This document shows, piece after piece, positions 54,500-61,965 of a DNA stretch of 64,000 bases. The notes beneath the pieces were generated by a model. The model had not been told where the DNA came from, did no database searches, and was given only the letters and a program-made list of their open reading frames with translations. Source of the stretch: Roseibium salinum (GTDB lineage Bacteria > Pseudomonadota > Alphaproteobacteria > Rhizobiales > Stappiaceae). Made by a program: the position numbers and the translations under genes. Every line of letters begins with the position of its first letter. The stretch's first letter is position 1. Location: the NCBI RefSeq assembly GCF_026240905.1, contig NZ_JAPEVI010000003.1:1488001-1552000 (forward strand), in the 5' to 3' direction.

Positions 54500-55390
54500 T
54501 CAGGCGTCGGCCTGCTCGGCCCTCAGGGCGCGCAACCAAGACATAAAGGCTTTCAGGGGCGGGCGTTTGACGCCCGGCCGCGTCACCAGGTGATACCCGG
54601 TTCCAGGCGACACGCCGTCCTCGAAAAGGACCCTCATGTTGCCGGCTTCGATGTCCGGCTCGATGAACACTTTCGCGGTTGCCGATATGCCGTCGCCTCG
54701 GCGCAGCCCCTCCAGAACCATGTAGCCGGGCAAGTGGATCGTGCTCAGTTTCCCTGTCGGAAACACTCCCTGCTGTTCCATCCAGATCGTCAGTTCATTG
54801 GTGCCGTATTCCTGGAGCCAGGGAAACTCCAGAAGATCTTCCGGTTTCTCGATGACGCGGTCTCCGATCAGGCAGCTCGCCCCGACAACGGCGAAGTTTG
54901 TGGGAACCAGGAGCTCCGATTCCAGACCCGGCCAGTTCCCTTTGCCGAATCGAACTGCGAGATCGACGCCGCCCGGCTTCAGCTCGACAACTTCCGCAGT
55001 CGGGTTGAGCATCAGCTCGATATCCGGATGTTTGTGCCGGAAGTCGCTGATGCGCGGCATCAGCCAGCTGATGGCAAAGGAGGGTGTCGTGGTAATATTC
55101 AGCGGGCGGGCCGTGTCTTCCTGCAAAAGCCCGTCAATCGTTTCACGGATCTTCTCAAACCCGTCACTTACCCCCTCGAAGAGCTGCTCACCTTCCGGTG
55201 TGAGCGCTATCCCTCGCCCCTCCCGCACGACCAATTGAAGCCCGAGGAATTTCTCCAGGCTCCTGACCTGCTGGCTGACCGCCGCATGAGTGACATTCAG
55301 CTCACGCCCGGCCGCGGACAGGCTTTTCGTTTCCGCCACGGCAGAAAACGTCTTCAAACTCGTCAGGGATGGAATAGAGCGCCAATCCAT
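54500..55390 (-). CDS. LysR-family transcriptional regulator (GcvA-like)
   Basis: 296-residue regulator. Helix-turn-helix at residues 1-65 (IPSLTSLKTFSAVAETKSLSAAGRELNVTHAAVSQQVRSLE) and an effector domain from about 92 with PLNITTTPSFAISWLMPRISDFRHKHPDIEL, GVDLAVRFGKGNWPGLESELL and GLRRGDGISATAK, all typical of the GcvA/AmpR group. Start ATG at 55390 with AAGGTGAAG upstream; the frame is open another 225 codons through the antisense of the next genes, which is spurious. It is convergent with the PLP enzyme (11-base gap) and divergent from the 50-residue ORF at 55490. Confidence 0.93.
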   Translation of the reverse strand: MDWRSIPSLTSLKTFSAVAETKSLSAAGRELNVTHAAVSQQVRSLEKFLGLQLVVREGRGIALTPEGEQLFEGVSDGFEKIRETIDGLLQEDTARPLNITTTPSFAISWLMPRISDFRHKHPDIELMLNPTAEVVELKPGGVDLAVRFGKGNWPGLESELLVPTNFAVVGASCLIGDRVIEKPEDLLEFPWLQEYGTNELTIWMEQQGVFPTGKLSTIHLPGYMVLEGLRRGDGISATAKVFIEPDIEAGNMRVLFEDGVSPGTGYHLVTRPGVKRPPLKAFMSWLRALRAEQADA

Positions 55391-55489
55391 ATGTAACTTC
55401 ACCTTACAGTTTGAAAATCTTCCTGACTGGCATTTTGCCCGACTATCGGCCACATTCCCTTCAGACACACCAGCAAGGGATGTAAGGCC

Positions 55490-55642
55490 ATGTTTGATAT
55501 TTACGCACGTAGCTTCCTGGAAGCAACCCGCTCTTCCGTTAACTCCCGGACTGAACCGCGCACGCAGCGCCATCAGGATGCCGGAAGCGCGAAGCGCGAA
55601 CGGCATTCGCGCCTGTGGTTGCGCGGGCCCTACTGGATTTGA
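55490..55642 (+). CDS. Small basic protein (50 aa), unknown
   Basis: Short ORF starting MFDIYARSFLEATRSS and ending LWLRGPYWI, with a strongly basic middle. Its ATG follows GCAAGGGATGTAAGG, a plausible ribosome site, and it lies 99 bases from the divergent LysR start. A good hairpin terminator follows at 55704. The position in front of a LysR regulator and a self-contained promoter-to-terminator unit support a real small gene; there is no recognised domain. It may be the regulator's target. Confidence 0.5.
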   Translation: MFDIYARSFLEATRSSVNSRTEPRTQRHQDAGSAKRERHSRLWLRGPYWI

Positions 55643-55703
55643 GCGGTATTGGCTGACAGATCGCAGTGAATGCCCTAAAACCATGACGAACCATTTTAAT
55701 TGA

Positions 55704-55733
55704 AAGGCCCGGATAACCTCCGGGCCTTGTTCT
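55704..55733 (+). terminator. Rho-independent terminator upstream of the HIBADH-type gene
   Basis: AAGGCCCGG (55704-55712), a 7-base loop and CCGGGCCTT (55720-55728) form a perfect 9-bp stem followed by GTTCT. It closes the unit containing the 50-residue ORF and isolates the following gene. Confidence 0.75.
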
Positions 55734-55750
55734 GCAAAAGGAGCGTCTTC

Positions 55751-56631
55751 ATGGCAAAGGTTGCATTCATCGGTCTGGGTGTCATGGGATACCCGATGGC
55801 TGGCTACCTGAAAACCAAGGGCGGCCACGAAGTTACCGTCTACAACCGCACGACGGCAAAGGCGGAAAAATGGGTGGCCGAATATGGCGGAAGCCACGCC
55901 CAAACGCCGAAGGAAGCCGCCGAAGGCTGCGACTTTGTTTTCTCCTGCGTCGGCAATGACGAAGACCTGCGCTCCGTCACCACAGGTCCGGACGGTGCTT
56001 TTCACGGCCTGAAGGAAGGCGCGATTTTCGTCGACAACACGACCGCCTCCGCCGAAGTCGCCCACGAGCTCTGCGCCGCGGCCAGGGAAAAAGGCTGCGG
56101 TTTCATCGATGCGCCGGTGTCCGGCGGCCAGGCCGGCGCCGAAAACGGCGTTCTCACGGTGATGTGCGGCGGCGATCAGGATGTCTTCGACAAGGCCAGG
56201 CCGGTGATCGAGTGTTTTGCGAAATCCGTCGGCCTGATGGGGGAAGCGGCGCTGGCCAATTGACCAAGATGGTCAATCAGATCTGCATTGCCGGGCTGGT
56301 TCAGGGCCTCTCCGAAGCCATCCATTTCGCCAAGAAGGCGGATCTCGATGTCGAGAAAGTCATATCCGCAATCAGTGGCGGTGCCGCCCAATCCTGGCAG
56401 ATGGAAAACCGCTGGGAGACCATGACCAACGGCAAGTTCGACTATGGCTTCGCCGTCGACTGGATGCGCAAGGATCTCGGCATTTGCCTCAAGACCGCGA
56501 ATGATACCGGTGCCCGTCTGCCGGTGACGGCTCTGGTCGATCAGTTCTACGCCGAGGTCCAGGCCATGGGCGGCAAACGCTGGGACACCTCCAGTCTCAT
56601 TGCCCGACTGGAGCATGCCGACAGAAAGTAG
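55751..56631 (+). pseudogene. 3-hydroxyisobutyrate-dehydrogenase-type NAD-dependent oxidoreductase, split by a -1 frameshift
   Basis: Beta-hydroxyacid dehydrogenase (3-hydroxyisobutyrate or tartronate-semialdehyde type). The first part (55751-56263) carries the N-terminal Rossmann motif AFIGLGVMGYPMAGYL, FSCVGNDEDL and the substrate motif FIDAPVSGGQAGAENG, then stops after VGLMGEAALAN. The second part, in the next frame, continues SGAGQLTKMVNQICIAGLVQ, with the catalytic lysine in LTKMVNQ, to 56631. Restoring one base in the GGGGGAAGC tract (56239-56247) gives one protein of 293 residues reading GESGAGQLTK, the normal family length. This is either a real inactivating deletion or a homopolymer sequencing error. 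AAGGAG precedes the ATG. Confidence 0.87.
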
Positions 56632-56638
56632 CATTGGC

Positions 56639-57352
56639 ATGTCTGCGCAGGAACCGAGCCAGGAATGGTCGGCCGCCGCGGTGCTTGCCGAGTTGCAGGT
56701 TTCCGGGTCGCAAGAGAACCGCGCCGGCATGGCGCGGTTCGGCATCGATGCATCCAGCGCGTTCGGCGTTCCCATGTCGGTCCTCAGGCCCCTTGCCCGC
56801 AGGATCGGCATGTCGCCGCAACTGGCAGACGAACTCTGGGAAACCGGCCGACACGAAGCCCGGCTGCTCGCCATCCTACTGACGCCGCCCGAATCCCTGG
56901 CTCCCGATCGTGCAATGGCCTGGATGGAGGATATCCGTTCCTGGGACCTTTGCGATCAGTTCGCCAACGTGCTTGCCAGGCGCCCGGGCTCGGATCAACT
57001 GGTGCCGGTTCTGGTTGCCGATGAGCGGGAATTCGTCCGCCGAGCGGGCTTCGCCCTCATGGCCTGGCGTGCGGTTCATGCCAAGACTGTACCGGACACC
57101 GAGTTCCTGAATTATCTCAACCTGATACGAGCGCAGTCTACCGATGAGCGAAACTTCGTCTGGAAAGCCGTTCACTGGGCGCTGAGACAGATCGGCAAAC
57201 GCTCCGCCGCGTTGCATGACCCTGCGCTCGACCTTTCCCGGCAACTCTGCGAATCTCAGAACAAGACGTCCCGCAGGATCGGTAGAGAAGCGCAAAAAGA
57301 GCTTTCGTCAGAGAAGGTCCTGACCCGGCTGAAAAAGCTGCCGGAGCCGTAG
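56639..57352 (+). CDS. DNA alkylation repair protein (AlkD-type HEAT-like repeats)
   Basis: 237-residue all-helical HEAT-like repeat protein of the AlkD/DNA alkylation repair family, whose members excise alkylated bases such as 3- and 7-methyl purines. Segments typical of the family: ENRAGMARFGIDASSAFGVPMSVLRPLARRIG, ELWETGRHEARLLAILL, MEDIRSWDLCDQFANVLAR (with the Trp-Asp active-site region), DEREFVRRAGFALMAW and DERNFVWKAVHWALRQIGKR. The start is not certain: ATGs at 56600 and 56615 overlap the preceding gene's end and none has a strong ribosome site. Confidence 0.85.
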   Translation: MSAQEPSQEWSAAAVLAELQVSGSQENRAGMARFGIDASSAFGVPMSVLRPLARRIGMSPQLADELWETGRHEARLLAILLTPPESLAPDRAMAWMEDIRSWDLCDQFANVLARRPGSDQLVPVLVADEREFVRRAGFALMAWRAVHAKTVPDTEFLNYLNLIRAQSTDERNFVWKAVHWALRQIGKRSAALHDPALDLSRQLCESQNKTSRRIGREAQKELSSEKVLTRLKKLPEP

Positions 57353-57358
57353 GCCACT

Positions 57359-57862
57359 CTATTGTTGCCCTGCTGCTTCCCTGGCGATTGCGTCGAGCAA
57401 TGCGTTGACGTCCGCAATGGCCGTCCGGGACGTGTCCGATCCAGTCTCGGCGAGTTTACGGAAACCGACCGTTACCTTGCCCGGAGCATCTGCGGTCTCA
57501 TAGACGAACAGCGTGTAAGGACAGTAGGCGATATTCGCCGGGTCGGCTTCCATCGCCTTCCTCGACAGGTTGGCCGAGCAGAACAGCATCGCCTGGGCGT
57601 TGGCGAAGACCTGCTTCTTCCCACCCACGTCTTGCGCTGTACGTTCCAGCATATCGCCGATATGCGAGACATAGTCGATGACAAGACCGCGATTGACGAT
57701 GGCGTTTTCAAGTTCAAAGCGGATATCGTCGAATGCCGCGGACGCCTCGTAGGCCGTTACCCCTTCGGGCACGGACTGAGCAGCGGAGATCGCAGTTCCG
57801 CAGATCAGTATGCCGGCGGCTGCGGCAACGGTCTGAACACTTTTCCTCAGTTCTATCCACAT
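57359..57862 (-). CDS. DUF302-domain secreted protein
   Basis: 167-residue exported protein. Signal peptide about 1-28 (VQTVAAAAGILICGTAISAAQS), then a DUF302 domain (about 35-160) with FDDIRFELENAIVNRGLVIDYV, a central CSANLSRKAMEADPANIAYCPYTLFVYETADAPGKVTVGF and the closing DVNALLDAIAREA. DUF302 proteins have no fixed reaction. The start is the ATG with GGGAGG 7 bases upstream. A strong terminator of the gbcAB operon lies immediately before it (57884-57909), so it has a separate promoter. It is convergent with the AlkD-type gene (6 bases between stops). Confidence 0.88.
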   Translation of the reverse strand: MWIELRKSVQTVAAAAGILICGTAISAAQSVPEGVTAYEASAAFDDIRFELENAIVNRGLVIDYVSHIGDMLERTAQDVGGKKQVFANAQAMLFCSANLSRKAMEADPANIAYCPYTLFVYETADAPGKVTVGFRKLAETGSDTSRTAIADVNALLDAIAREAAGQQ

Positions 57863-57883
57863 GTGACGTCCTCCCAACAAAAC

Positions 57884-57909
57884 CGAGGAGCAGATTACGC
57901 TGCTCCTCG
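57884..57909 (-). terminator. Rho-independent terminator after gbcB
   Basis: CGAGGAGCAG, loop CGTAAT (minus strand) and CTGCTCCTCG form a perfect 10-bp stem between 57884 and 57909, followed on the minus strand by GTTTTGTT. It lies 56 bases past the gbcB stop codon and separates that operon from the DUF302 gene. Confidence 0.9.
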
Positions 57910-57965
57910 CGTGGACGCCATTGATACATCTCAAACTTTGAATATTTCCGTCCGGCGGGCCGTCC

Positions 57966-59039
57966 TTACACCTCAACCTCAACCATGCCGATCGGATTGG
58001 AGCAGCAGGCCAGGATGTAACCGGCTTCGACGTCGTCATCACTGATGCCGCCGGAATGAACCATATGCACGTCTCCGGCAAGCTTCTTCACCTTGCACGT
58101 GCCGCAGACGCCAAAGGTGCAGCCTGAGGGAATATTGAGACCGGCGTTCTTTGCGACCGCCAGAACGGTGTCGGTTTGCGTACACCAGGCGGATACCTTC
58201 GAATTGGCGAAAACGATCTGCGCCTGGATGTCGTCCTGCGGCACGAGGTCGTCGAATTCGGTGAGTTCTTCCCGCGTTTCGGCAGGTGCCTGGAAGCTTT
58301 CCTGATGGTAGCGTTCCATATCGAAGCCAAGCGCGTTCAAAATCTCGCGCACGGCGTTCATGAACCCCTCCGGCCCGCAGCAATAGACGTCCCGCTCAAG
58401 GTAGTCGTTGCACATCAGACCCAGCATCAGCTGATTGAAGTGGCCCCGATAGCCGGTCCAGACCTCATAGGGATCATTCCTGCTGACGACGAAATGCAGC
58501 TGCAGGCCGTTCACCCGGCTGGCCATGTATTCCAGCTTCTTGCGGAAGATCAGCTCAACGGGCCGGTTGGCGCACTGGATGAAGCAGATGTCCGGATCCT
58601 CGCCCCGCTCGAAAAGGGTCGTGGCCATGGACATCATCGGAGTGACGCCCGAGCCTGCCGAGATGAAGAGATACTTGCCGTCCGGACTGGGCGGCAAATG
58701 GAAAAGACCGGCCGGCCCGTAGGCCTTGATCCGCATGCCCGGAATCAGGTGGTCCAGCATCCAGCGCGTACCGATACTGTCCTGCTGAGCCCTTACGGTG
58801 ACGGAAAGATAGGCGTTCGACACCGGCGACGAAGAGATGGTGTAGGTTCGCTGCACGTTGCCGCCCGGAACCGGCAGATCCAGCGTGATGAACTGGCCGG
58901 CTCTGTAAACGAAGGTCGCTCCGGAGGGCGGCCGAAAGACGAATGTCTTGACATCCGGCGCTTCCGGCAACACGCCGACACACTCCAGGGTCTCGCTGTC
59001 GTTCCACACGGGCGTGTCACGCCCAGGCATAGGAATCAT
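57966..59039 (-). CDS. gbcB: Glycine betaine monooxygenase reductase subunit
   Basis: 357-residue flavin and [2Fe-2S] reductase that passes electrons from NAD(P)H to the Rieske oxygenase GbcA. Order: ferredoxin-reductase FAD domain (YRAGQFITLDLPVPGGNVQRTYTISSSP, about 45), NAD-binding domain (YLFISAGSGVTPMMSMATTL, about 125; YCCGPEGFMNAVREIL, about 213), and C-terminal plant-type ferredoxin domain with SGCTFGVCGTCKV (about 311) and the last ligand in ILACCSNP (about 342). It follows gbcA with 4 bases between and is terminated at 57884-57909. Confidence 0.92.
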   Translation of the reverse strand: MIPMPGRDTPVWNDSETLECVGVLPEAPDVKTFVFRPPSGATFVYRAGQFITLDLPVPGGNVQRTYTISSSPVSNAYLSVTVRAQQDSIGTRWMLDHLIPGMRIKAYGPAGLFHLPPSPDGKYLFISAGSGVTPMMSMATTLFERGEDPDICFIQCANRPVELIFRKKLEYMASRVNGLQLHFVVSRNDPYEVWTGYRGHFNQLMLGLMCNDYLERDVYCCGPEGFMNAVREILNALGFDMERYHQESFQAPAETREELTEFDDLVPQDDIQAQIVFANSKVSAWCTQTDTVLAVAKNAGLNIPSGCTFGVCGTCKVKKLAGDVHMVHSGGISDDDVEAGYILACCSNPIGMVEVEV

Positions 59040-59043
59040 TTGT

Positions 59044-60279
59044 CTACTCCGCCGCTACGCGGAACCGGCCTAGAAGGCTGTTTTCCAGCGTGCGGGTATA
59101 CCAGTCGATGAATTGAATGACGCCGCTCTCCTGCGCCGTGGAATATGGCCCCGGCTGATAAGCGGGTGAGTTGATGCCGATCTGGTTCTCTTCCACGATC
59201 CGACGGTCTTCGTCATTGGTGGCGATCCAGACTTCCGTCAGGCGCTGCAGGTTGTAGTCAGCGTCCGCTTCGGCATCCTTGTGGACCAGCCACGTGGTGG
59301 TGACTTCCGTCTCCTGCGGCCCGACGGGAATCACACGGAACGTCAGCACATGGTCCGACAGGAAGTGGTTCCAGGTGTTCGGGTAGTGAAAGAACAGGCA
59401 GGAACCGGCATTGTCGAACGGAATGGACCCGATTTTCTTGGATACGGCCGCCTTGCCGTCCATGGTGTAGCTGACCGCATCTCCGAGGAACGGAATACGG
59501 ACAAAGCGCCACTGCTCGGAAGGCGAGACCAGGTATTTCGATGGCAACCCCGCTTGTTCGCAGCGTTCCACATGGGCTTTACCGTGATTGGATGCAGCGG
59601 TGTCCCCTCCGCCGATTAGATTTGGGTCGTCCGGGAATGTGCGGCAGAGCGAAGGATGCGATCCGGAGCAGTGATAGCACTCGCGATTGTTCTCGAGCAC
59701 CAGCTTCCAATTGGCCTTTTCGGTGATGGTCGACTGGTAGGCCACTTTGAGGTTGCCCAGATCGTGAGGGCCGAGATAGCGCGCGGCCTGCTTCTGCAGG
59801 TCGGAGGCATCCGGCGCAACAGCGGCAAGACAGATGAACACCATGCCGGCAACGTTCAGGCAATGCACTGGCTTGAGGCCGTGATCGGCGGGCTTGAACT
59901 CCGGGCCCATTTCCCGCGCCCAGAGCAGCTTGCCGTCGAGTTCATATGTCCACTGATGATAGGGGCAGACCAGCTTTGGCGCCGATCCCTTGGCACTGGA
60001 GCAGATACGGCTGCCCCTGTGCCGGCACGAATTGTGAAAGGCACGAATCTCACCGTCTGAGCCGCGGACGATAATCACGGGATAAGCGCCGACCTGAAGG
60101 GTGATGTAGTTACCCGACTTCGGAATCTCTGCCGAAGGCACGGCAAAAATCCATTCCTTCTGCCAGAGGTTTTTCATATCTGCCTGAAAAACGTCGGCGT
60201 CCGTGTAGAAGGCCTGCGGCAGGGAATATCCGGCCCTGCGGCCCATCAACAAGGAGAGAACGTCTGCGTCGCTGAGCAT
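59044..60279 (-). CDS. gbcA: Glycine betaine monooxygenase, Rieske oxygenase subunit
   Basis: 411-residue aromatic-ring-hydroxylating-type oxygenase alpha subunit. In the characterised GbcA system it demethylates glycine betaine to dimethylglycine and formaldehyde. Rieske ligands: CRHRG (Cys85, His87) and CPYHQW (Cys105, His108), followed by the mononuclear-iron segment NWKLVLENNRECYHCSGSHP (about 193-212). The pattern CRHRGSRIC...CPYHQWTYELDGKLLWA is that of GbcA/stachydrine-demethylase-type enzymes, so proline betaine and other betaines are alternative substrates. The next gene is its reductase. An Lrp regulator lies 258 bases upstream in the same direction. Confidence 0.93.
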   Translation of the reverse strand: MLSDADVLSLLMGRRAGYSLPQAFYTDADVFQADMKNLWQKEWIFAVPSAEIPKSGNYITLQVGAYPVIIVRGSDGEIRAFHNSCRHRGSRICSSAKGSAPKLVCPYHQWTYELDGKLLWAREMGPEFKPADHGLKPVHCLNVAGMVFICLAAVAPDASDLQKQAARYLGPHDLGNLKVAYQSTITEKANWKLVLENNRECYHCSGSHPSLCRTFPDDPNLIGGGDTAASNHGKAHVERCEQAGLPSKYLVSPSEQWRFVRIPFLGDAVSYTMDGKAAVSKKIGSIPFDNAGSCLFFHYPNTWNHFLSDHVLTFRVIPVGPQETEVTTTWLVHKDAEADADYNLQRLTEVWIATNDEDRRIVEENQIGINSPAYQPGPYSTAQESGVIQFIDWYTRTLENSLLGRFRVAAE

Positions 60280-60537
60280 GGTGACAGATCCTATCCGGCC
60301 GCTCCCATGCGGCTCGTTTCTTGATTGGATTTAGTCCCTCACGGGCGTCCCACCGTTGCGCAAAAACGGCACGTGCTTATTCAGGTAAGACAGAGGCTCA
60401 AAAATGCGGACGCAGTGCAGCAATTCTCGGCAGAGCAGGCACTGAATTGCACGAGACGCGGGATCGCCGTTTCGCTTTCGACCCGAATTCGAGCCGAAAT
60501 TTTCTCTTCAAATGAGCGACTCGGCGGTCCGGAGAGA

Positions 60538-61026
60538 TCAAGCTTCGGATCGCTTCTTTTCCGGCGTCACATACGCAAGAGGCAAGGCTGTGGTGTGCTT
60601 GATTTGCTCCATCGCGAAGGTGGTCGACACGTCTGAGATATCTATCTTCGAAATCAGCTTCTTGTAAAACGCATCATAGGCGTCGATGTCGGGAACGGCA
60701 ACGCGGAGCAGGTAATCGACCTGCCCTGCCATGCGATAAAACTCGACCACTTCGGGAAATTCCCTGATCACATCGGCAAATTTCTTCAGCCAGTCTTCGG
60801 AATGCTGATTGGTCGTGATCGCCACGAAGGCCGTCACCTTCGCGTTCACCTTCGCCGGATCCAGCAAGGCCACCCGCCCGGTGATAACGCCGTCTTCTTC
60901 CATCTTCTGGATCCGACGCCAGCAGGGCGTGGTCGACAGGCCGACACGGCGGCCTATTTCGGCGACCGGCACTGTGCAGTCCTCTTGCAGGATAGACAGG
61001 ATACGGCGGTCAATACGATCGATCAT
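60538..61026 (-). CDS. Lrp/AsnC-family transcriptional regulator
   Basis: 162-residue amino-acid-responsive regulator. Helix-turn-helix at residues 3-60 (IDRRILSILQEDCTVPVAEIGRRVGLSTTPCWRRIQKMEEDGVI) and a RAM ligand-binding domain (about 65-150, with FRMAGQVDYLL-like segment and the VSTTFAMEQIKHTTALPL ending). It is transcribed in the same direction as, and immediately upstream of, gbcAB, so it may control betaine breakdown; inference from adjacency. It appears to be monocistronic. Confidence 0.93.
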   Translation of the reverse strand: MIDRIDRRILSILQEDCTVPVAEIGRRVGLSTTPCWRRIQKMEEDGVITGRVALLDPAKVNAKVTAFVAITTNQHSEDWLKKFADVIREFPEVVEFYRMAGQVDYLLRVAVPDIDAYDAFYKKLISKIDISDVSTTFAMEQIKHTTALPLAYVTPEKKRSEA

Positions 61027-61191
61027 GAGCGAAATCCATTGGTTGGCGGCAGACTTCGCTGTGCAGTCCGGCCAAGCACCTTGGGAAATGATTTCCCCTG
61101 ACTATCAAAATAGGTATCTGAGTTTCAACAATTTTGTCAATTCGCCCGGAATTGAGAATTTTTTCGAATACCGGCCTTTGCTAGCGCGAGC

Positions 61192-61866
61192 CTAGACCAG
61201 CCGGGCGACCTCCCGCCGCAGCACCGGCAGCAATTCCGCTTCGAACCAGGGATTTTTCTTCAGCCACACATTGTTGCGCCAGGAAGGGTGCGGAAGCGGC
61301 AGGACAGCCGGCTTGCCCGGTTCCGGTTCCGCATGGAGATAGCTTCGCCAGCCGGCAACGGTTTCCGTCAGGGTTTTCTTGCGTTCCGACCCCAGATGAT
61401 ACGCCTGCGCATACTGGCCGATCACCAGGATGAGTTCGATCTGCGGCATCGCGGCAAAAACGCGATCATGCCAGATCTTCCGGCATTCGGGCCTCGGCGG
61501 CAGGTCTCCGCCTTTCGCGTCCAGTCCGGGAAAACAGAATCCCATCGGCACGATGGCAAGTTGTGCCGGATCGTAGAAGACGTCCTTGCCGATTCCCATC
61601 CAGTCCCTGAGGCGGTCGCCCGACGGGTCGGTAAAGGGCTGCCCGCTTTGATGCACCCGCGTTCCAGGCGCCTGCCCGCAAACACAGATTCGTGCCGTGG
61701 GAGACACCTGCAGAACCGGCCGGGGAGCATGCGGCAGTGGTGACTTCTCGGGATTGTCGAGGCATGCCCGGCATCTGCGGACATCGGCCACTAGTGTTTC
61801 GAGATCTTCGTATTTCTTCATTTCGGACAGCAATGGCAATCCAACCGTCATTCGTTTCTGGCTCAT
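61192..61866 (-). CDS. Uracil-DNA glycosylase superfamily protein (family-4-like)
   Basis: 224 residues. Core motif CGQAPGTRVHQSGQPFTDPSGDRLRDWMG (about 63-91), where classic family 4 has GEAPG, and PHPSWRNNVW (about 192) with the second catalytic-loop histidine. The four cysteines of an iron-sulfur site appear to be present: Cys32-x2-Cys35 near the N-terminus and Cys111-x16-Cys128, matching the C-x2-C ... C-x14-17-C pattern of [4Fe-4S] uracil glycosylases. It probably removes uracil or related bases from DNA. The start may be the inner ATG beginning MKKYEDLE. It is divergent from the histidine-kinase gene at 61966. Confidence 0.87.
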   Translation of the reverse strand: MSQKRMTVGLPLLSEMKKYEDLETLVADVRRCRACLDNPEKSPLPHAPRPVLQVSPTARICVCGQAPGTRVHQSGQPFTDPSGDRLRDWMGIGKDVFYDPAQLAIVPMGFCFPGLDAKGGDLPPRPECRKIWHDRVFAAMPQIELILVIGQYAQAYHLGSERKKTLTETVAGWRSYLHAEPEPGKPAVLPLPHPSWRNNVWLKKNPWFEAELLPVLRREVARLV

Positions 61867-61965
61867 GTGATGGACCGTAAATAGTGACGGCTTGCATGAA
61901 TTCCAGCTCGGCCCGGCCGGTTAACGTTTCGCTTACCACGATCCTGAGGACGATCTTAAGGAATA

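Noticed and set aside
54500..56065. LysR gene read as a 521-residue fusion
   Set aside because: The upstream 225 codons are antisense to the HIBADH-type gene and 50-residue ORF. A good ribosome site and the LysR N-terminus place the start at 55390.
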